Positions 7,954 to 16,350 of a DNA stretch of 30,983 nucleotides are shown piece after piece. A program made the translations under genes and the position numbers. The notes under the pieces were generated by a model that made no database searches, had not been told where the DNA came from, and worked only from the letters and a program-made list of their open reading frames with translations. Source of the stretch: J005 sp964613235 (lineage in GTDB: Bacteria > Pseudomonadota > Zetaproteobacteria > Mariprofundales > Mariprofundaceae); NCBI GenBank assembly GCA_964613235.1, contig CAZTGM010000016.1, positions 1-30,983 of the forward strand, read 5' to 3'. Positions within the stretch are counted from its first letter, which is position 1. The number at the start of each line of letters is the position of its first letter.

Positions 7954-8952
7954 CTGAAATATACTGCACAACACAGTTTTGATCCTGGGTACCAGGGCGG
8001 GACGGGCATTTTGCTGACCAATCTCGGTACACCGGATGCGTCGACGGCATCTGCCCTTCGCGCCTATCTGAAAGAATTTTTGTCGGATCCACGCGTGGTG
8101 GAGCAGCCGCGCTGGCTGTGGTGGCCGATTTTACATGGCGTGATTCTGAATATTCGTCCTGCACGTTCAGCCAAGGCATACCAGCGTATCTGGACAGATG
8201 AGGGTTCACCATTGCTGGCGATCTCGATGTCGCAGGCGGAAAAGCTGGCGCAGGCGCTGGGTGATGAGGTGCATGTGGAGGTTGCCATGCGTTACGGTTC
8301 GCCATCCATTGCACACGGGTTGCGAGCCTTACGCGAAAAGGACTGTCGGCGCATTATTGTTCTTCCGCTTTATCCACAGTATTCGGCCACGACCGTGGCC
8401 TCGACATTCGATGCTGTCAGCGATGAATTGCGGCGCTGGCGTAATGTGCCGGAACTAACGCTGGTCACACGCTATTACGATCATTCGCAATATATTGAAG
8501 CATTGGCACAAAGCATTGAGCAGCACTGGCAGCAGCATGGCCGGGCCGAACGCCTGCTGTGTTCCTTTCATGGCATCCCCCAGCGCTATGCCAAAGCCGG
8601 GGACCCGTACCCTCATGAATGTGAGCAGACAGTCGCCTTGCTGCGGCAGCGGCTGGGGCTTGGCGAGGATGTGCTGTGCATGAGCTATCAGTCCCGCTTC
8701 GGGCGCGAACCCTGGCTGCAGCCGTACACCGATCATACGCTGGAGAAGTGGGCGAAAGCAGGTGTGTCCTCGGTGGATGTGGTCTGTCCGGGTTTTGCTG
8801 CTGATTGTCTGGAAACGCTGGAAGAAATGGCCATGGAGAATCGCGATGTGTTTTTGCAGGCCGGAGGCAGCGAGTATCGTTATATTCCGGCATTGAACGA
8901 TAGCGATGGACATATCCGGGCCTTGCAGGCCATTGTGCAGGAATATCTATAG
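7954..8952 (+). CDS. hemH: Ferrochelatase, apparent CTG start
   Basis: This 332-residue enzyme inserts ferrous iron into protoporphyrin IX to make haem. The metal-site histidine in CSFHGIPQRY (H206) and the acidic partner in DCLETLEE (E287) are present, as are LTNLGTPDA near the N-terminus and YQSRFGREPWL. From the CTG at 7954 the protein would begin (M)KYTAQHSFD, which fits the MKY beginnings I know from proteobacterial ferrochelatases, and AAGGAG sits 7 bases upstream. Using the first standard codon (TTG 8011) would remove the strand before LTNLGTP and leave no ribosome-binding site. The gene follows sucD by 27 bp. Its TAG stop overlaps the stop of the opposing methyltransferase gene within CTATAG. 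Confidence 0.9.
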   Translation: MKYTAQHSFDPGYQGGTGILLTNLGTPDASTASALRAYLKEFLSDPRVVEQPRWLWWPILHGVILNIRPARSAKAYQRIWTDEGSPLLAISMSQAEKLAQALGDEVHVEVAMRYGSPSIAHGLRALREKDCRRIIVLPLYPQYSATTVASTFDAVSDELRRWRNVPELTLVTRYYDHSQYIEALAQSIEQHWQQHGRAERLLCSFHGIPQRYAKAGDPYPHECEQTVALLRQRLGLGEDVLCMSYQSRFGREPWLQPYTDHTLEKWAKAGVSSVDVVCPGFAADCLETLEEMAMENRDVFLQAGGSEYRYIPALNDSDGHIRALQAIVQEYL

Positions 8953-9900
8953 CGTTTTCACGATACAGCAAATGAACATCGCCTCGCTCCATTGATCCGG
9001 CAGTATGCGCATGGCCTGTTTCAATGCGGCGGGGAACGTGCGGGATTGCCATGAAGTCAGCCCCGGCATGGTCTGTACGCCGGGCAGGGTGAGTGGTGCG
9101 ATGTCGATCTGGTCGGGGAACTGTTTCAGCGCATCGCTGACGACCTGTTCATTTTCCTCGGGCGAAAAGGAGCAGGTGGCATAAATCAGACTGCCGCCGG
9201 GTTTCAGACAGCGAATGGCCGAACGTAGCAAGCCTTTTTGCTTGTGTCGCATTTCCTTGATCTTGCGTGGGCTCCAGTAGCGGAATGTTTTCACGTCATC
9301 GGCACGGAAACGTGCCTCGGTGGAGCAGGGCGCATCGACAAGAATGCGGTCGAAATATGCGGGGAAACGACGCCACAAGGCACGCCCGTCACCCAGCAGG
9401 GTGGTAACGAAATCCGCCGCCCCCTGTTGTTGTAATACAGCACGCAATTTGAAGAAGCGTTTTTTCACAGCTTCATTAGCTAGAAGTTCGCCTTCACCCT
9501 GCATCAGGCAGGCCAGTTGCAGCGTTTTGCCGCCGGGGGCGGCGCACATATCCAGCACCGTTTCGCCCGGCACTGCTTGCAGTGCACTGGCGCATAGCTG
9601 GCTGGCCAGCGACTGGCTGTACAACCAGCCTTTTTGGTAGGCATCGGAGGCAAGCGCTTGCTGGCGCTGTGCAGGCGTAACGAACAGCGTATCATCCTTG
9701 AAGGTGCAGCGCTGCACATCAATGCCTTCCGCCTGCAGCGATTTAACGACATTATCCGTATCGCTTTGCAACAGATTGACACGGAAACACGCCGCACGCG
9801 TGATGCTGAAGCTGCGCCATACCTCTGCTTGCATCTCTGTCGGAATGATGGTCTGCAGACGTTGGATAAATGCAGGCGGCAGCGTCATCGGTATATTCAT
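8947..9900 (-). CDS. RsmF/NSUN-type RNA m5C methyltransferase
   Basis: This 317-residue protein is a NOL1/NOP2/Sun-family cytosine-5 RNA methyltransferase. The SAM-binding motif DMCAAPGGKT is at 117-126. The two catalytic cysteines are in DAPCS (C192) and ATCSFSPEENE (C243). It lacks the long N-terminal NusB-like domain of RsmB and the C-terminal extension of E. coli RsmF, so it is a short, catalytic-core form. The substrate (16S rRNA or tRNA) cannot be told from the sequence. The ATG overlaps the stop of the upstream parvulin gene by 4 bp. No ribosome-binding site is visible, so translation is probably coupled. The stop overlaps hemH convergently. Confidence 0.85.
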   Translation of the reverse strand: MNIPMTLPPAFIQRLQTIIPTEMQAEVWRSFSITRAACFRVNLLQSDTDNVVKSLQAEGIDVQRCTFKDDTLFVTPAQRQQALASDAYQKGWLYSQSLASQLCASALQAVPGETVLDMCAAPGGKTLQLACLMQGEGELLANEAVKKRFFKLRAVLQQQGAADFVTTLLGDGRALWRRFPAYFDRILVDAPCSTEARFRADDVKTFRYWSPRKIKEMRHKQKGLLRSAIRCLKPGGSLIYATCSFSPEENEQVVSDALKQFPDQIDIAPLTLPGVQTMPGLTSWQSRTFPAALKQAMRILPDQWSEAMFICCIVKTL

Positions 9901-10742
9901 GAGGCATAGTCCGGACTGATGATGTTGATGCGTTGCTGCTTCAGTTGTTCACTTACCCAGCTGTTCCATTGCTCATTGCGAATATCGGCAATGACCTGAT
10001 CGCGTACGTCCTCCAGTGGCGGCAGTACATGTTCCTTTTTGCCTAGCCATTGCAGGATATGCCAGCCGAAGCGGGTTTTTACCGGCTTGGACAGGGTATG
10101 GGTTTTGTCGAGTGCGAAAGCAACGGCCTCCAGGTTGGCATCCAGCGTGCCACGCGGGAACCAGTTGAGATCGCCACCATGCTGGCGGGTATGTTCATCG
10201 ATAGAGTAACGGGCTGCCAGGGCGACAAAATCGTCCGCCTTGCGTTGCAGGCGGGCGAGAATCATGTCGGCAGTCTGTCGGTCGGCGACGACAATATGGC
10301 GGATATGAATCATTTCCGGAATGGCATAGCGCTGCTTGTGCGCCGCATAATAGGCGGCGATTGCGGCATCGTCGGGCATGGGCATGGAACGCATGCGCCG
10401 ACGTTTCAGTTCGTCGATCAGGATATCATCTTTGGCCTGCTGGATTTTGCGTCGGATCAGCGGATCGAGATCCAGCTCCATGGCGACGGCTTTGCGGCTT
10501 AAGGCATACTGACGCAACATGTTCTGCAGAACCTTACGTCGTACGTCGGGGTGATCGCGCAAATTGCCGAGGGATTCGGGCAGGAGATCGAGTTCGCGAT
10601 CAATATCGCTTTCATGAATTTCGAGATCGCCGAGCGTGGCAACCAGCGGGGAGTCCTGTGGTACAGCATCGGGCGCTTCCTGCTGGCAGGCGGCGAGCAT
10701 AGCCATGGCAACACAGAGGATGATGATATGGCGGAATAACAT
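9897..10742 (-). CDS. Parvulin-type peptidyl-prolyl isomerase lipoprotein
   Basis: This 281-residue lipoprotein has a signal peptide ending in the lipobox LAAC (C19). An alpha-helical SurA/PrsA-like N-terminal region (about 35-135) is followed by one parvulin domain (about 140-235) with HIRHIVV, GGDLNWFPRG and TRFGWHILQ. It should catalyse proline isomerisation and act as a folding factor in the periplasm. The ATG at 10742 is preceded by AAGGAG at good spacing. It is first in a two-gene unit with the m5C methyltransferase and divergent from cstA (85 bp between starts). A TTGACA lies upstream on this strand, but I found no -10 box at proper spacing. Confidence 0.85.
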   Translation of the reverse strand: MLFRHIIILCVAMAMLAACQQEAPDAVPQDSPLVATLGDLEIHESDIDRELDLLPESLGNLRDHPDVRRKVLQNMLRQYALSRKAVAMELDLDPLIRRKIQQAKDDILIDELKRRRMRSMPMPDDAAIAAYYAAHKQRYAIPEMIHIRHIVVADRQTADMILARLQRKADDFVALAARYSIDEHTRQHGGDLNWFPRGTLDANLEAVAFALDKTHTLSKPVKTRFGWHILQWLGKKEHVLPPLEDVRDQVIADIRNEQWNSWVSEQLKQQRINIISPDYAS

Positions 10743-10827
10743 CGAGACTCCTTATACGTATCTTTTGCGCTAGCATAGCGTCCGTCTTGTCAAATGCATC
10801 CGCAGTGTCGTGAAGGGGAAGTGGAAT

Positions 10828-12534
10828 ATGTCACCTGTTGTTATGGCCATTGTTGTACTATGCCTGTATCTGCTGTTTTACCGCTTTTATGCCAAAGGCA
10901 TTCTGGCCCGCAAGGTATTCGATTTGCGCGATGATGCGCCCACGCCGGCACATGCGATGCGCGATGATGTCGATTATGTACCATCCAATAAATATATCCT
11001 GTTCGGCCATCATTATGCCTCGATTGCAGGCCTGGCACCGATGCTGGGGCCGGCGATTGCCGTGATCTGGGGCTGGGTGCCGGCATTGTGCTGGGTGGTG
11101 CTGGGCACGCTTCTGGTTGGTGCCGTACATGATTTCTCGGCGCTGGTGTTATCCGTGCGTCATCGCGGGCGCAGTGTCGGCACGATTGCGCGTGATGTGA
11201 TTAGCCCGCGCACGCGCTTGCTGTTCCTGCTGGTGATTTTCTTCCTTGTAGCGCTGGCCATGGGCGTGTTCGTGCTGGTCATTTCCGGCCTGTTTGCCGC
11301 ACCGGATGCGTCGCATATTCCGGCTACTGCCCATCCCGAAGCCGTATTCCCGACCTATTCACTGATGCTGATTGCGATGGTCATCGGTTTTCTGGTGTTT
11401 AAACGTGGCCTGCCGCTGTGGCCGATGATTGCCGTCGGTTTTATTCTGATGCTGATCACCACGCGCATCGGACTGGATATGCCGATCACAGGCTTTACGG
11501 CAGGCGACTGGACATGGACGCTGCTGGTCTATGCCTTTGCCGCCAGCATTTTGCCGGTCTGGCTGCTGTTGCAGCCGCGCGATTTTCTTAATTCATTGCT
11601 ATTATATCTGGCATTGTTTTCGATGCTGGCTGGCTTTTTCCTGTTGTCGCCACAATGGGTGGCGCCGGCCATTAATCCACATCCGCAGGGCGCACCATCG
11701 ATGTTGCCATTCCTGTTTATCGTCATTGCCTGCGGTGCGGTATCCGGCTTCCATGGACTGGTTGCTTCCGGCACCAGCTCCAAGCAGCTGGATCGGGAGA
11801 CCGATGCGTCGTTTGTCGGTTATGTGGGCATGATCGGTGAATCGCTGCTGGCCCTGCTTGCCGTGCTGGCGACCACGGCCGGTGCGTTTACATCACGTGC
11901 GGACTGGGAGTCCTTTTACGGTTCCTGGGACAAGGCCGTCGGGCTGCATCAGAAGCTGGGTGTATTCATTCAGGGCAATGCCAATTTCATTCATCAGCTC
12001 GGCGTGCCGCTGGATTATGCGGCAGCCTTTATCAGCGTCGTCGTTGTCGGCTTTGCTATGACCAGCGTGGATACCGGTGCGCGCCTGTTGCGCTTCAATA
12101 TCGAGGAGATCGCGGACACGATCGGCTTGCAGGCATTGAAAAACCGTTATCTTTCCACGCTGCTTGCCGTTGCTGCCATCGGTTTTTTCGCGTTTTTCGA
12201 GGTCGATGGCAAACCGGCCGGCCTGTTCTTGTGGACGCTGTTCGGCACGACAAACCAGATTCTGGCCGCACTGACGTTGCTGACGGTTACGATCTATCTG
12301 TATCGCAAAAAGAAGCCGGTGCTCTATACCCTGTTGCCGATGCTGCTGGTGCTGGGAGCAACGGTTTCGGGCATGGTTATGGGAATCATCAAGGCCGTAT
12401 CGCACCAACAATGGATGGTTGCAGCTGTAGGTGCTGCGATTTTCCTGCTAGCCGTATGGGTGCTCGTGGAAGCGCTCGTCGTTGTGCGTAAGGTCAGGCA
12501 GGAGCGGCATGTCGATGAGCCTGCTAGGCAGTAA
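10828..12534 (+). CDS. cstA: CstA-family carbon-starvation/peptide or pyruvate transporter
   Basis: This 568-residue membrane protein has about fifteen predicted helices. The N-terminal CstA domain contains FGHHYASIAGLAP, GPAIAVIWGW and GAVHDFSALV. The middle has SGFHGLVASGTSSKQ, and the C-terminal part has LFGTTNQILAALTLL. E. coli CstA and BtsT are about 700-716 residues, and this is the shorter form found in many other bacteria. Family members import peptides or pyruvate; the substrate here is not determined. I chose the ATG at 10828 because AAGGGG lies 9 bases upstream. A GTG at 10810 would add six residues but has no ribosome-binding site. The 3' end overlaps the next gene, so the two are probably co-transcribed. 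Confidence 0.9.
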   Translation: MSPVVMAIVVLCLYLLFYRFYAKGILARKVFDLRDDAPTPAHAMRDDVDYVPSNKYILFGHHYASIAGLAPMLGPAIAVIWGWVPALCWVVLGTLLVGAVHDFSALVLSVRHRGRSVGTIARDVISPRTRLLFLLVIFFLVALAMGVFVLVISGLFAAPDASHIPATAHPEAVFPTYSLMLIAMVIGFLVFKRGLPLWPMIAVGFILMLITTRIGLDMPITGFTAGDWTWTLLVYAFAASILPVWLLLQPRDFLNSLLLYLALFSMLAGFFLLSPQWVAPAINPHPQGAPSMLPFLFIVIACGAVSGFHGLVASGTSSKQLDRETDASFVGYVGMIGESLLALLAVLATTAGAFTSRADWESFYGSWDKAVGLHQKLGVFIQGNANFIHQLGVPLDYAAAFISVVVVGFAMTSVDTGARLLRFNIEEIADTIGLQALKNRYLSTLLAVAAIGFFAFFEVDGKPAGLFLWTLFGTTNQILAALTLLTVTIYLYRKKKPVLYTLLPMLLVLGATVSGMVMGIIKAVSHQQWMVAAVGAAIFLLAVWVLVEALVVVRKVRQERHVDEPARQ

Positions 12535-13285
12535 GGCCATTGCCCAGCTGATCCTGCCTCCCGGCGGCCTGTTGCTGGTTGCCGCGATTGGCCTGATCGC
12601 TTATAGAAAACGCTGGGGAAGGGGGGGGATCGCGGGTGCCTTGCTGATCCTGTGGTTATTATCCCTGCGCCCGGTGCATGATGTATTGCTGACGCCGCTG
12701 GAAGTGCATTATCCGCCGTTATCGCTTCAGCAGACCTCATTGCGTGAGGATGCTGTCATTGTGCTACTGGGTGGTGGCATCTATGAGAAGGCGCCGGAAT
12801 TCAACGGCGCTGACAGTCTTGCCAATGCGGCATTGATGCGCACGGTGTATGCCGCGAGCCTTGCCCGTGATAGCGGGCTGCCCGTCTATACGACCGGCGG
12901 CGTTGTGCTCAACGAGAACGCCCGGCCGGAAGGCGAAATCATGGCCGACTGGCTCCGGACATTTCATGTGCCGGCAGAGCAGATTCATATCGAGGCGGAA
13001 GCCAAGAATACCTGGCAGAATGCTGGTTATATCCGCGAACAGTTACAGGCGCAAGGCATCCGGCGCATCGTGCTGGTGACCTCGGCCTATCATATGCCGC
13101 GTGCCGTCTGGGCTTTTCAGCAGCAAGGCCTTGAAATCATGCCCGCCCCATGCGCCTACAAGGTTCGCCGCAAGCCCTATGATCTTCTCAGCTGGTTACC
13201 GGATTCCGATATGCTGGACGAATCCTGCGATGCGCTGCATGAATATCTCGGTATCGTCTGGTATCGCCTGCGTTACGGCGACTGA
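12509..13285 (+). CDS. YdcF/ElyC-like membrane protein (DUF218)
   Basis: This 258-residue protein has two hydrophobic segments near the N-terminus and then a DUF218 domain. Visible landmarks are VIVLLGGG, YTTGGV, EAEAKNTWQNA and LVTSAYHMPRA. Relatives include ElyC and SanA, which affect cell-envelope integrity and peptidoglycan precursor metabolism; the biochemical activity is unknown. Two close starts exist. The ATG at 12509 is 4 bases from AGGAG (12500-12504), and the ATG at 12515 is 10 bases away. Both overlap the end of cstA by 20-26 bp, which suggests coupling. Confidence 0.82.
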   Translation: MSMSLLGSKAIAQLILPPGGLLLVAAIGLIAYRKRWGRGGIAGALLILWLLSLRPVHDVLLTPLEVHYPPLSLQQTSLREDAVIVLLGGGIYEKAPEFNGADSLANAALMRTVYAASLARDSGLPVYTTGGVVLNENARPEGEIMADWLRTFHVPAEQIHIEAEAKNTWQNAGYIREQLQAQGIRRIVLVTSAYHMPRAVWAFQQQGLEIMPAPCAYKVRRKPYDLLSWLPDSDMLDESCDALHEYLGIVWYRLRYGD

Positions 13286-13334
13286 CGAAGACTGTGAGGC
13301 AAGTTTATTTTCCGAGTAGCCCTTGAGAGCACCT

Positions 13335-13367
13335 GTAGCGCTGTCAACTGTGCCGCCACAGCGCTAC
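13335..13367. repeat. Perfect inverted repeat upstream of sucA
   Basis: GTAGCGCTGT (13335-13344) and its exact reverse complement ACAGCGCTAC (13358-13367) flank a 13-base loop. They lie 50 bp after the ydcF-like stop and about 155 bp before sucA. No run of T follows on either strand, so it is not a standard intrinsic terminator. It could be a regulator-binding site, an RNA hairpin in the leader, or a weak terminator. The rest of the 236-bp gap holds no recognisable gene. A TATAAC at 13458-13463 is the only -10-like sequence I noticed and it lacks a good -35. Confidence 0.6.
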
Positions 13368-13521
13368 CAACACCTGCACCGCTTCTGATCATATCCGCCC
13401 GTAAGCTTCCCCAAATAGTCGACAGTTCATAAGAGATTTTTGGCAAATCCTGGCTTGTATAACCGATATCAGCGTGAGACCATGGGGCCATGCTGAAGAG
13501 GGCGCATGATCGGAGTGATAT

Positions 13522-16323
13522 ATGATGCAGGATGATCTTTTCGGGGCGGGCAGCGATTATCTTGAAGACCTGTTTGATCACTATCGTCTGAACCCTGCAT
13601 CGGTGCCGGAAGCCTGGGCGAATTTCTTTGCCCGCGAGATCAAAGGTAATGGTGAGGATCTGAGCCGAACGCATCGCGCCATGCTCGAGCGCATGGCCAT
13701 TCATCCGGGTAGCAGCCAGCCGGATAATGCGCCGACATCCTTTGATATCGAATATCCATCCCGTGCCCTGTATCTGATTCAGGGTTATCGCGTTCATGGT
13801 CATCTGCATGCCGATCTTGATCCGCTGGGGCTGAATCCGCCACGACCAGGGCCGGAACTGGAACTAGGCTATTATGGTCTCGGCACGGATGATATGGATG
13901 TTGAATTTCCTGTCGGGGATCTTGCCGGCGGCGGGCGCCGCAAACTGCATGAGATTCTCGATATTCTGCGCAAAACCTATTGCGGGCATATCGGCCCCGA
14001 ATTCATGCATATCACCGACTCGGTGCGGCGGCACTGGCTGCAGCAGCGCCTGGAAGGGGTGTGCTGCACGCCGGCATACGATCAGCAGCAGCGCCTGCAC
14101 ATCTATAAAAACATCCTGCATGCCGAGGAGTTTGAAAAGTTTCTGCATACCCGTTATGCCGGCCAGAAACGTTTTTCGCTGGAAGGCGGTGAATCGCTGA
14201 TTCCGATGCTCGATGCATTGATTCAGAAGGCCGGCACGCATGGCGTGAAAGAACTGATCCTGGGCATGGCGCATCGCGGCAGGCTGAATGTGCTGGCCAA
14301 TATTCTGGGTAAATCGTTATCGGATATTTTTTCCGAATTCGAGGGCCTGCAACTGGAAGAGGAAGCGCACGGGCAGGGCGATGTAAAATATCACCTGGGC
14401 TTTTCCGCTGACGTGGATACGCCGGGCGGTCCGTTGCATGTCTCACTGGGTTTTAATCCATCTCATCTGGAGATCATTACACCGGTGGCGCTGGGCGGAG
14501 TGCGTGCGCGCCAGTGTCGGAGGCAGGACAAGGACAAGACGGAAGTCATGCCAGTGCTGATTCATGGCGATGCGGCTTTTGCCGGTCAGGGGGTGGTGGC
14601 CGAGTCGCTTAATTTGTCCAAACTCGGTGGATTTCGTGTCGGCGGAACAGTACATATCGTGGTCAACAATCAGATCGGTTTTACGGTCAATCCGTTTGAT
14701 GCGCGTTCTACGGTTTATGCCACGGATATTGCCAAGATGGTGCAGGCGCCGATTTTGCATGTGAACGGCGATGATCCCGAAGCCTGCTGTCTGGCGACGG
14801 AAATTGCGTTCGAATATCGTAATCATTTTCATGAGGACATTGTGCTGGATCTGATCTGCTATCGTCGTCGCGGTCATAATGAGGCGGATACGCCGGATGT
14901 GACACAGCCATTAATGTATCGCAAAATCGCCGAGTATCCGACCGTGGAAACGGTTTATCGCGATCGTTTGATTGAACAGGGCGTCATCACGCTTGAGCAG
15001 AGTGAATCCATGGTACGCAAATATCGCGACTGCATGGATGAATTGCGCCGCAGCCAGCGGGGTGCCCCGAGTCCGGTCAATACATTGCAGGGGCGTTGGA
15101 GTGCCTTTTCCTCAGAGCGGATTATCGAGCCGGATACCGGCGTGCATGCGGAAATTCTGGCCGAACTGTGTGTGCGCGTGCATACGATGCCTCCCGATTT
15201 TGAATTGCATCCCCGTGTACAGAAGATTTTCGATCAGCGTTGGGAAATGATGAATGGACGCGCACCCGTGGACTGGGGTTGCGGCGAAACGATGGCCTAT
15301 GCCACGCTGGTGCATGAAGGTGGCTGGGTGCGCCTGACCGGTCAGGACAGCGGTCGCGGCACGTTTTTCCATCGTCATGCCGTGGTTTATGATCAGCGCA
15401 CGGGACGCAAGTTTCTGCCTTTGCGACAGGTTGAGAATGGCCAGATGTCGCACTTCATTGTTGTGGATTCCATGCTTTCGGAGCTGGCAGTCATGGCCTA
15501 TGAATACGGTTATTCGGTGGCCGAACCCAGGGCACTGGTGATCTGGGAAGCGCAATATGGCGATTTTGCCAATAATGCGCAGGTTGTGATTGACCAGTTC
15601 ATTGCTTCCGGTGAATCAAAATGGAGTCGCATGAGCGGGCTGGTGCTGTGGTTGCCGCATGGTTATGAAGGACAGGGTGCGGAACATTCCTCGGCCCGGC
15701 TGGAGCGTTTTCTGCAATTATGCGCGGAAGACAATATGCAGGTGGTGTATCCGACCACGCCGGCCCAGCTGTTTCATTTGCTGCGCAGGCAGTTGCGCAT
15801 CAATACGCGTAAGCCGCTGGTACTCATGGGGCCCAAGAGTATGCTGCGTCAGAAGCTGTCATTCTCATCGCTGCAGGACTTCGTTCAGGGGCGCTTTCAG
15901 CCGGTACTGGGTGAAACGGATGAGCAGATCAGTGTACATGCGACGCGGCGCCTGTTGCTGTGTAGCGGCAAGGTCTATTACGACCTGTTGGCCGAGCGCA
16001 TGAAACGCGGCATCACAGATGTCGCGATTGCTCGCATTGAGCGTCTTTATCCCTTTCCGGATAAGGAGCTGAAAAAGATTACGGCACAATTTGCCGCAAC
16101 TGATGAAGTGGTGTGGGTGCAGGAAGAGCCGCTGAATCAGGGCGCGTGGTTTTATATCGAACATTGTCTTGAGCGTTGTTTGCATGCCAGGCAGCGGCTG
16201 AATCGTCTGGCACGCAAGCCGGCAGCGGCTCCTGCGGCCGGTTCGGCCAAGCGGCACAAGGCAGAGCAGCAGCAACTGGTGGATCAGGCCTTGTCAGAAG
16301 CGCCGCTGCCCGGCAGACACTGA
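13522..16323 (+). CDS. sucA: 2-Oxoglutarate dehydrogenase E1 component
   Basis: This 933-residue thiamine-diphosphate enzyme, the same length as E. coli SucA, decarboxylates 2-oxoglutarate and transfers the succinyl group to lipoyl-E2. The N-terminal E2-binding region is followed by MAHRGRLNVLAN (about 250), GDAAFAGQGVVAESLNLS (about 348) and the diphosphate-binding stretch with YRRRGHNEADTP (about 446). The transketolase-like part with GQDSGRGTFFHRHAV and QYGDFANNAQVV comes next. A short Ala/Lys-rich tail ends the protein. The ATG at 13522 has GGAG 6 bases upstream; a second ATG follows at once. sucB begins 27 bp after the stop. No lpd gene follows, so E3 must be encoded elsewhere. Confidence 0.97.
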   Translation: MMQDDLFGAGSDYLEDLFDHYRLNPASVPEAWANFFAREIKGNGEDLSRTHRAMLERMAIHPGSSQPDNAPTSFDIEYPSRALYLIQGYRVHGHLHADLDPLGLNPPRPGPELELGYYGLGTDDMDVEFPVGDLAGGGRRKLHEILDILRKTYCGHIGPEFMHITDSVRRHWLQQRLEGVCCTPAYDQQQRLHIYKNILHAEEFEKFLHTRYAGQKRFSLEGGESLIPMLDALIQKAGTHGVKELILGMAHRGRLNVLANILGKSLSDIFSEFEGLQLEEEAHGQGDVKYHLGFSADVDTPGGPLHVSLGFNPSHLEIITPVALGGVRARQCRRQDKDKTEVMPVLIHGDAAFAGQGVVAESLNLSKLGGFRVGGTVHIVVNNQIGFTVNPFDARSTVYATDIAKMVQAPILHVNGDDPEACCLATEIAFEYRNHFHEDIVLDLICYRRRGHNEADTPDVTQPLMYRKIAEYPTVETVYRDRLIEQGVITLEQSESMVRKYRDCMDELRRSQRGAPSPVNTLQGRWSAFSSERIIEPDTGVHAEILAELCVRVHTMPPDFELHPRVQKIFDQRWEMMNGRAPVDWGCGETMAYATLVHEGGWVRLTGQDSGRGTFFHRHAVVYDQRTGRKFLPLRQVENGQMSHFIVVDSMLSELAVMAYEYGYSVAEPRALVIWEAQYGDFANNAQVVIDQFIASGESKWSRMSGLVLWLPHGYEGQGAEHSSARLERFLQLCAEDNMQVVYPTTPAQLFHLLRRQLRINTRKPLVLMGPKSMLRQKLSFSSLQDFVQGRFQPVLGETDEQISVHATRRLLLCSGKVYYDLLAERMKRGITDVAIARIERLYPFPDKELKKITAQFAATDEVVWVQEEPLNQGAWFYIEHCLERCLHARQRLNRLARKPAAAPAAGSAKRHKAEQQQLVDQALSEAPLPGRH

Positions 16324-16350
16324 AGATGATACAGGCAGAGGAGAAATATC

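Noticed and set aside
10743..10827. Promoter for the parvulin gene or cstA in the divergent gap
   Set aside because: A perfect TTGACA is present on the minus strand, but no acceptable -10 lies 15-19 bases from it. On the plus strand I found nothing better. A short CGCTA-GCA-TAGCG dyad is too small to call.
13440..13463. sucA promoter with TTGGCA and TATAAC
   Set aside because: The two boxes are only 12 bases apart, too close for sigma-70, and no other -35 fits the TATAAC.
13273..13809. A 178-codon minus-strand frame across the gap before sucA
   Set aside because: Most of it is antisense to sucA. The part in the gap has no ribosome-binding site before its internal ATG and no similarity I recognise.
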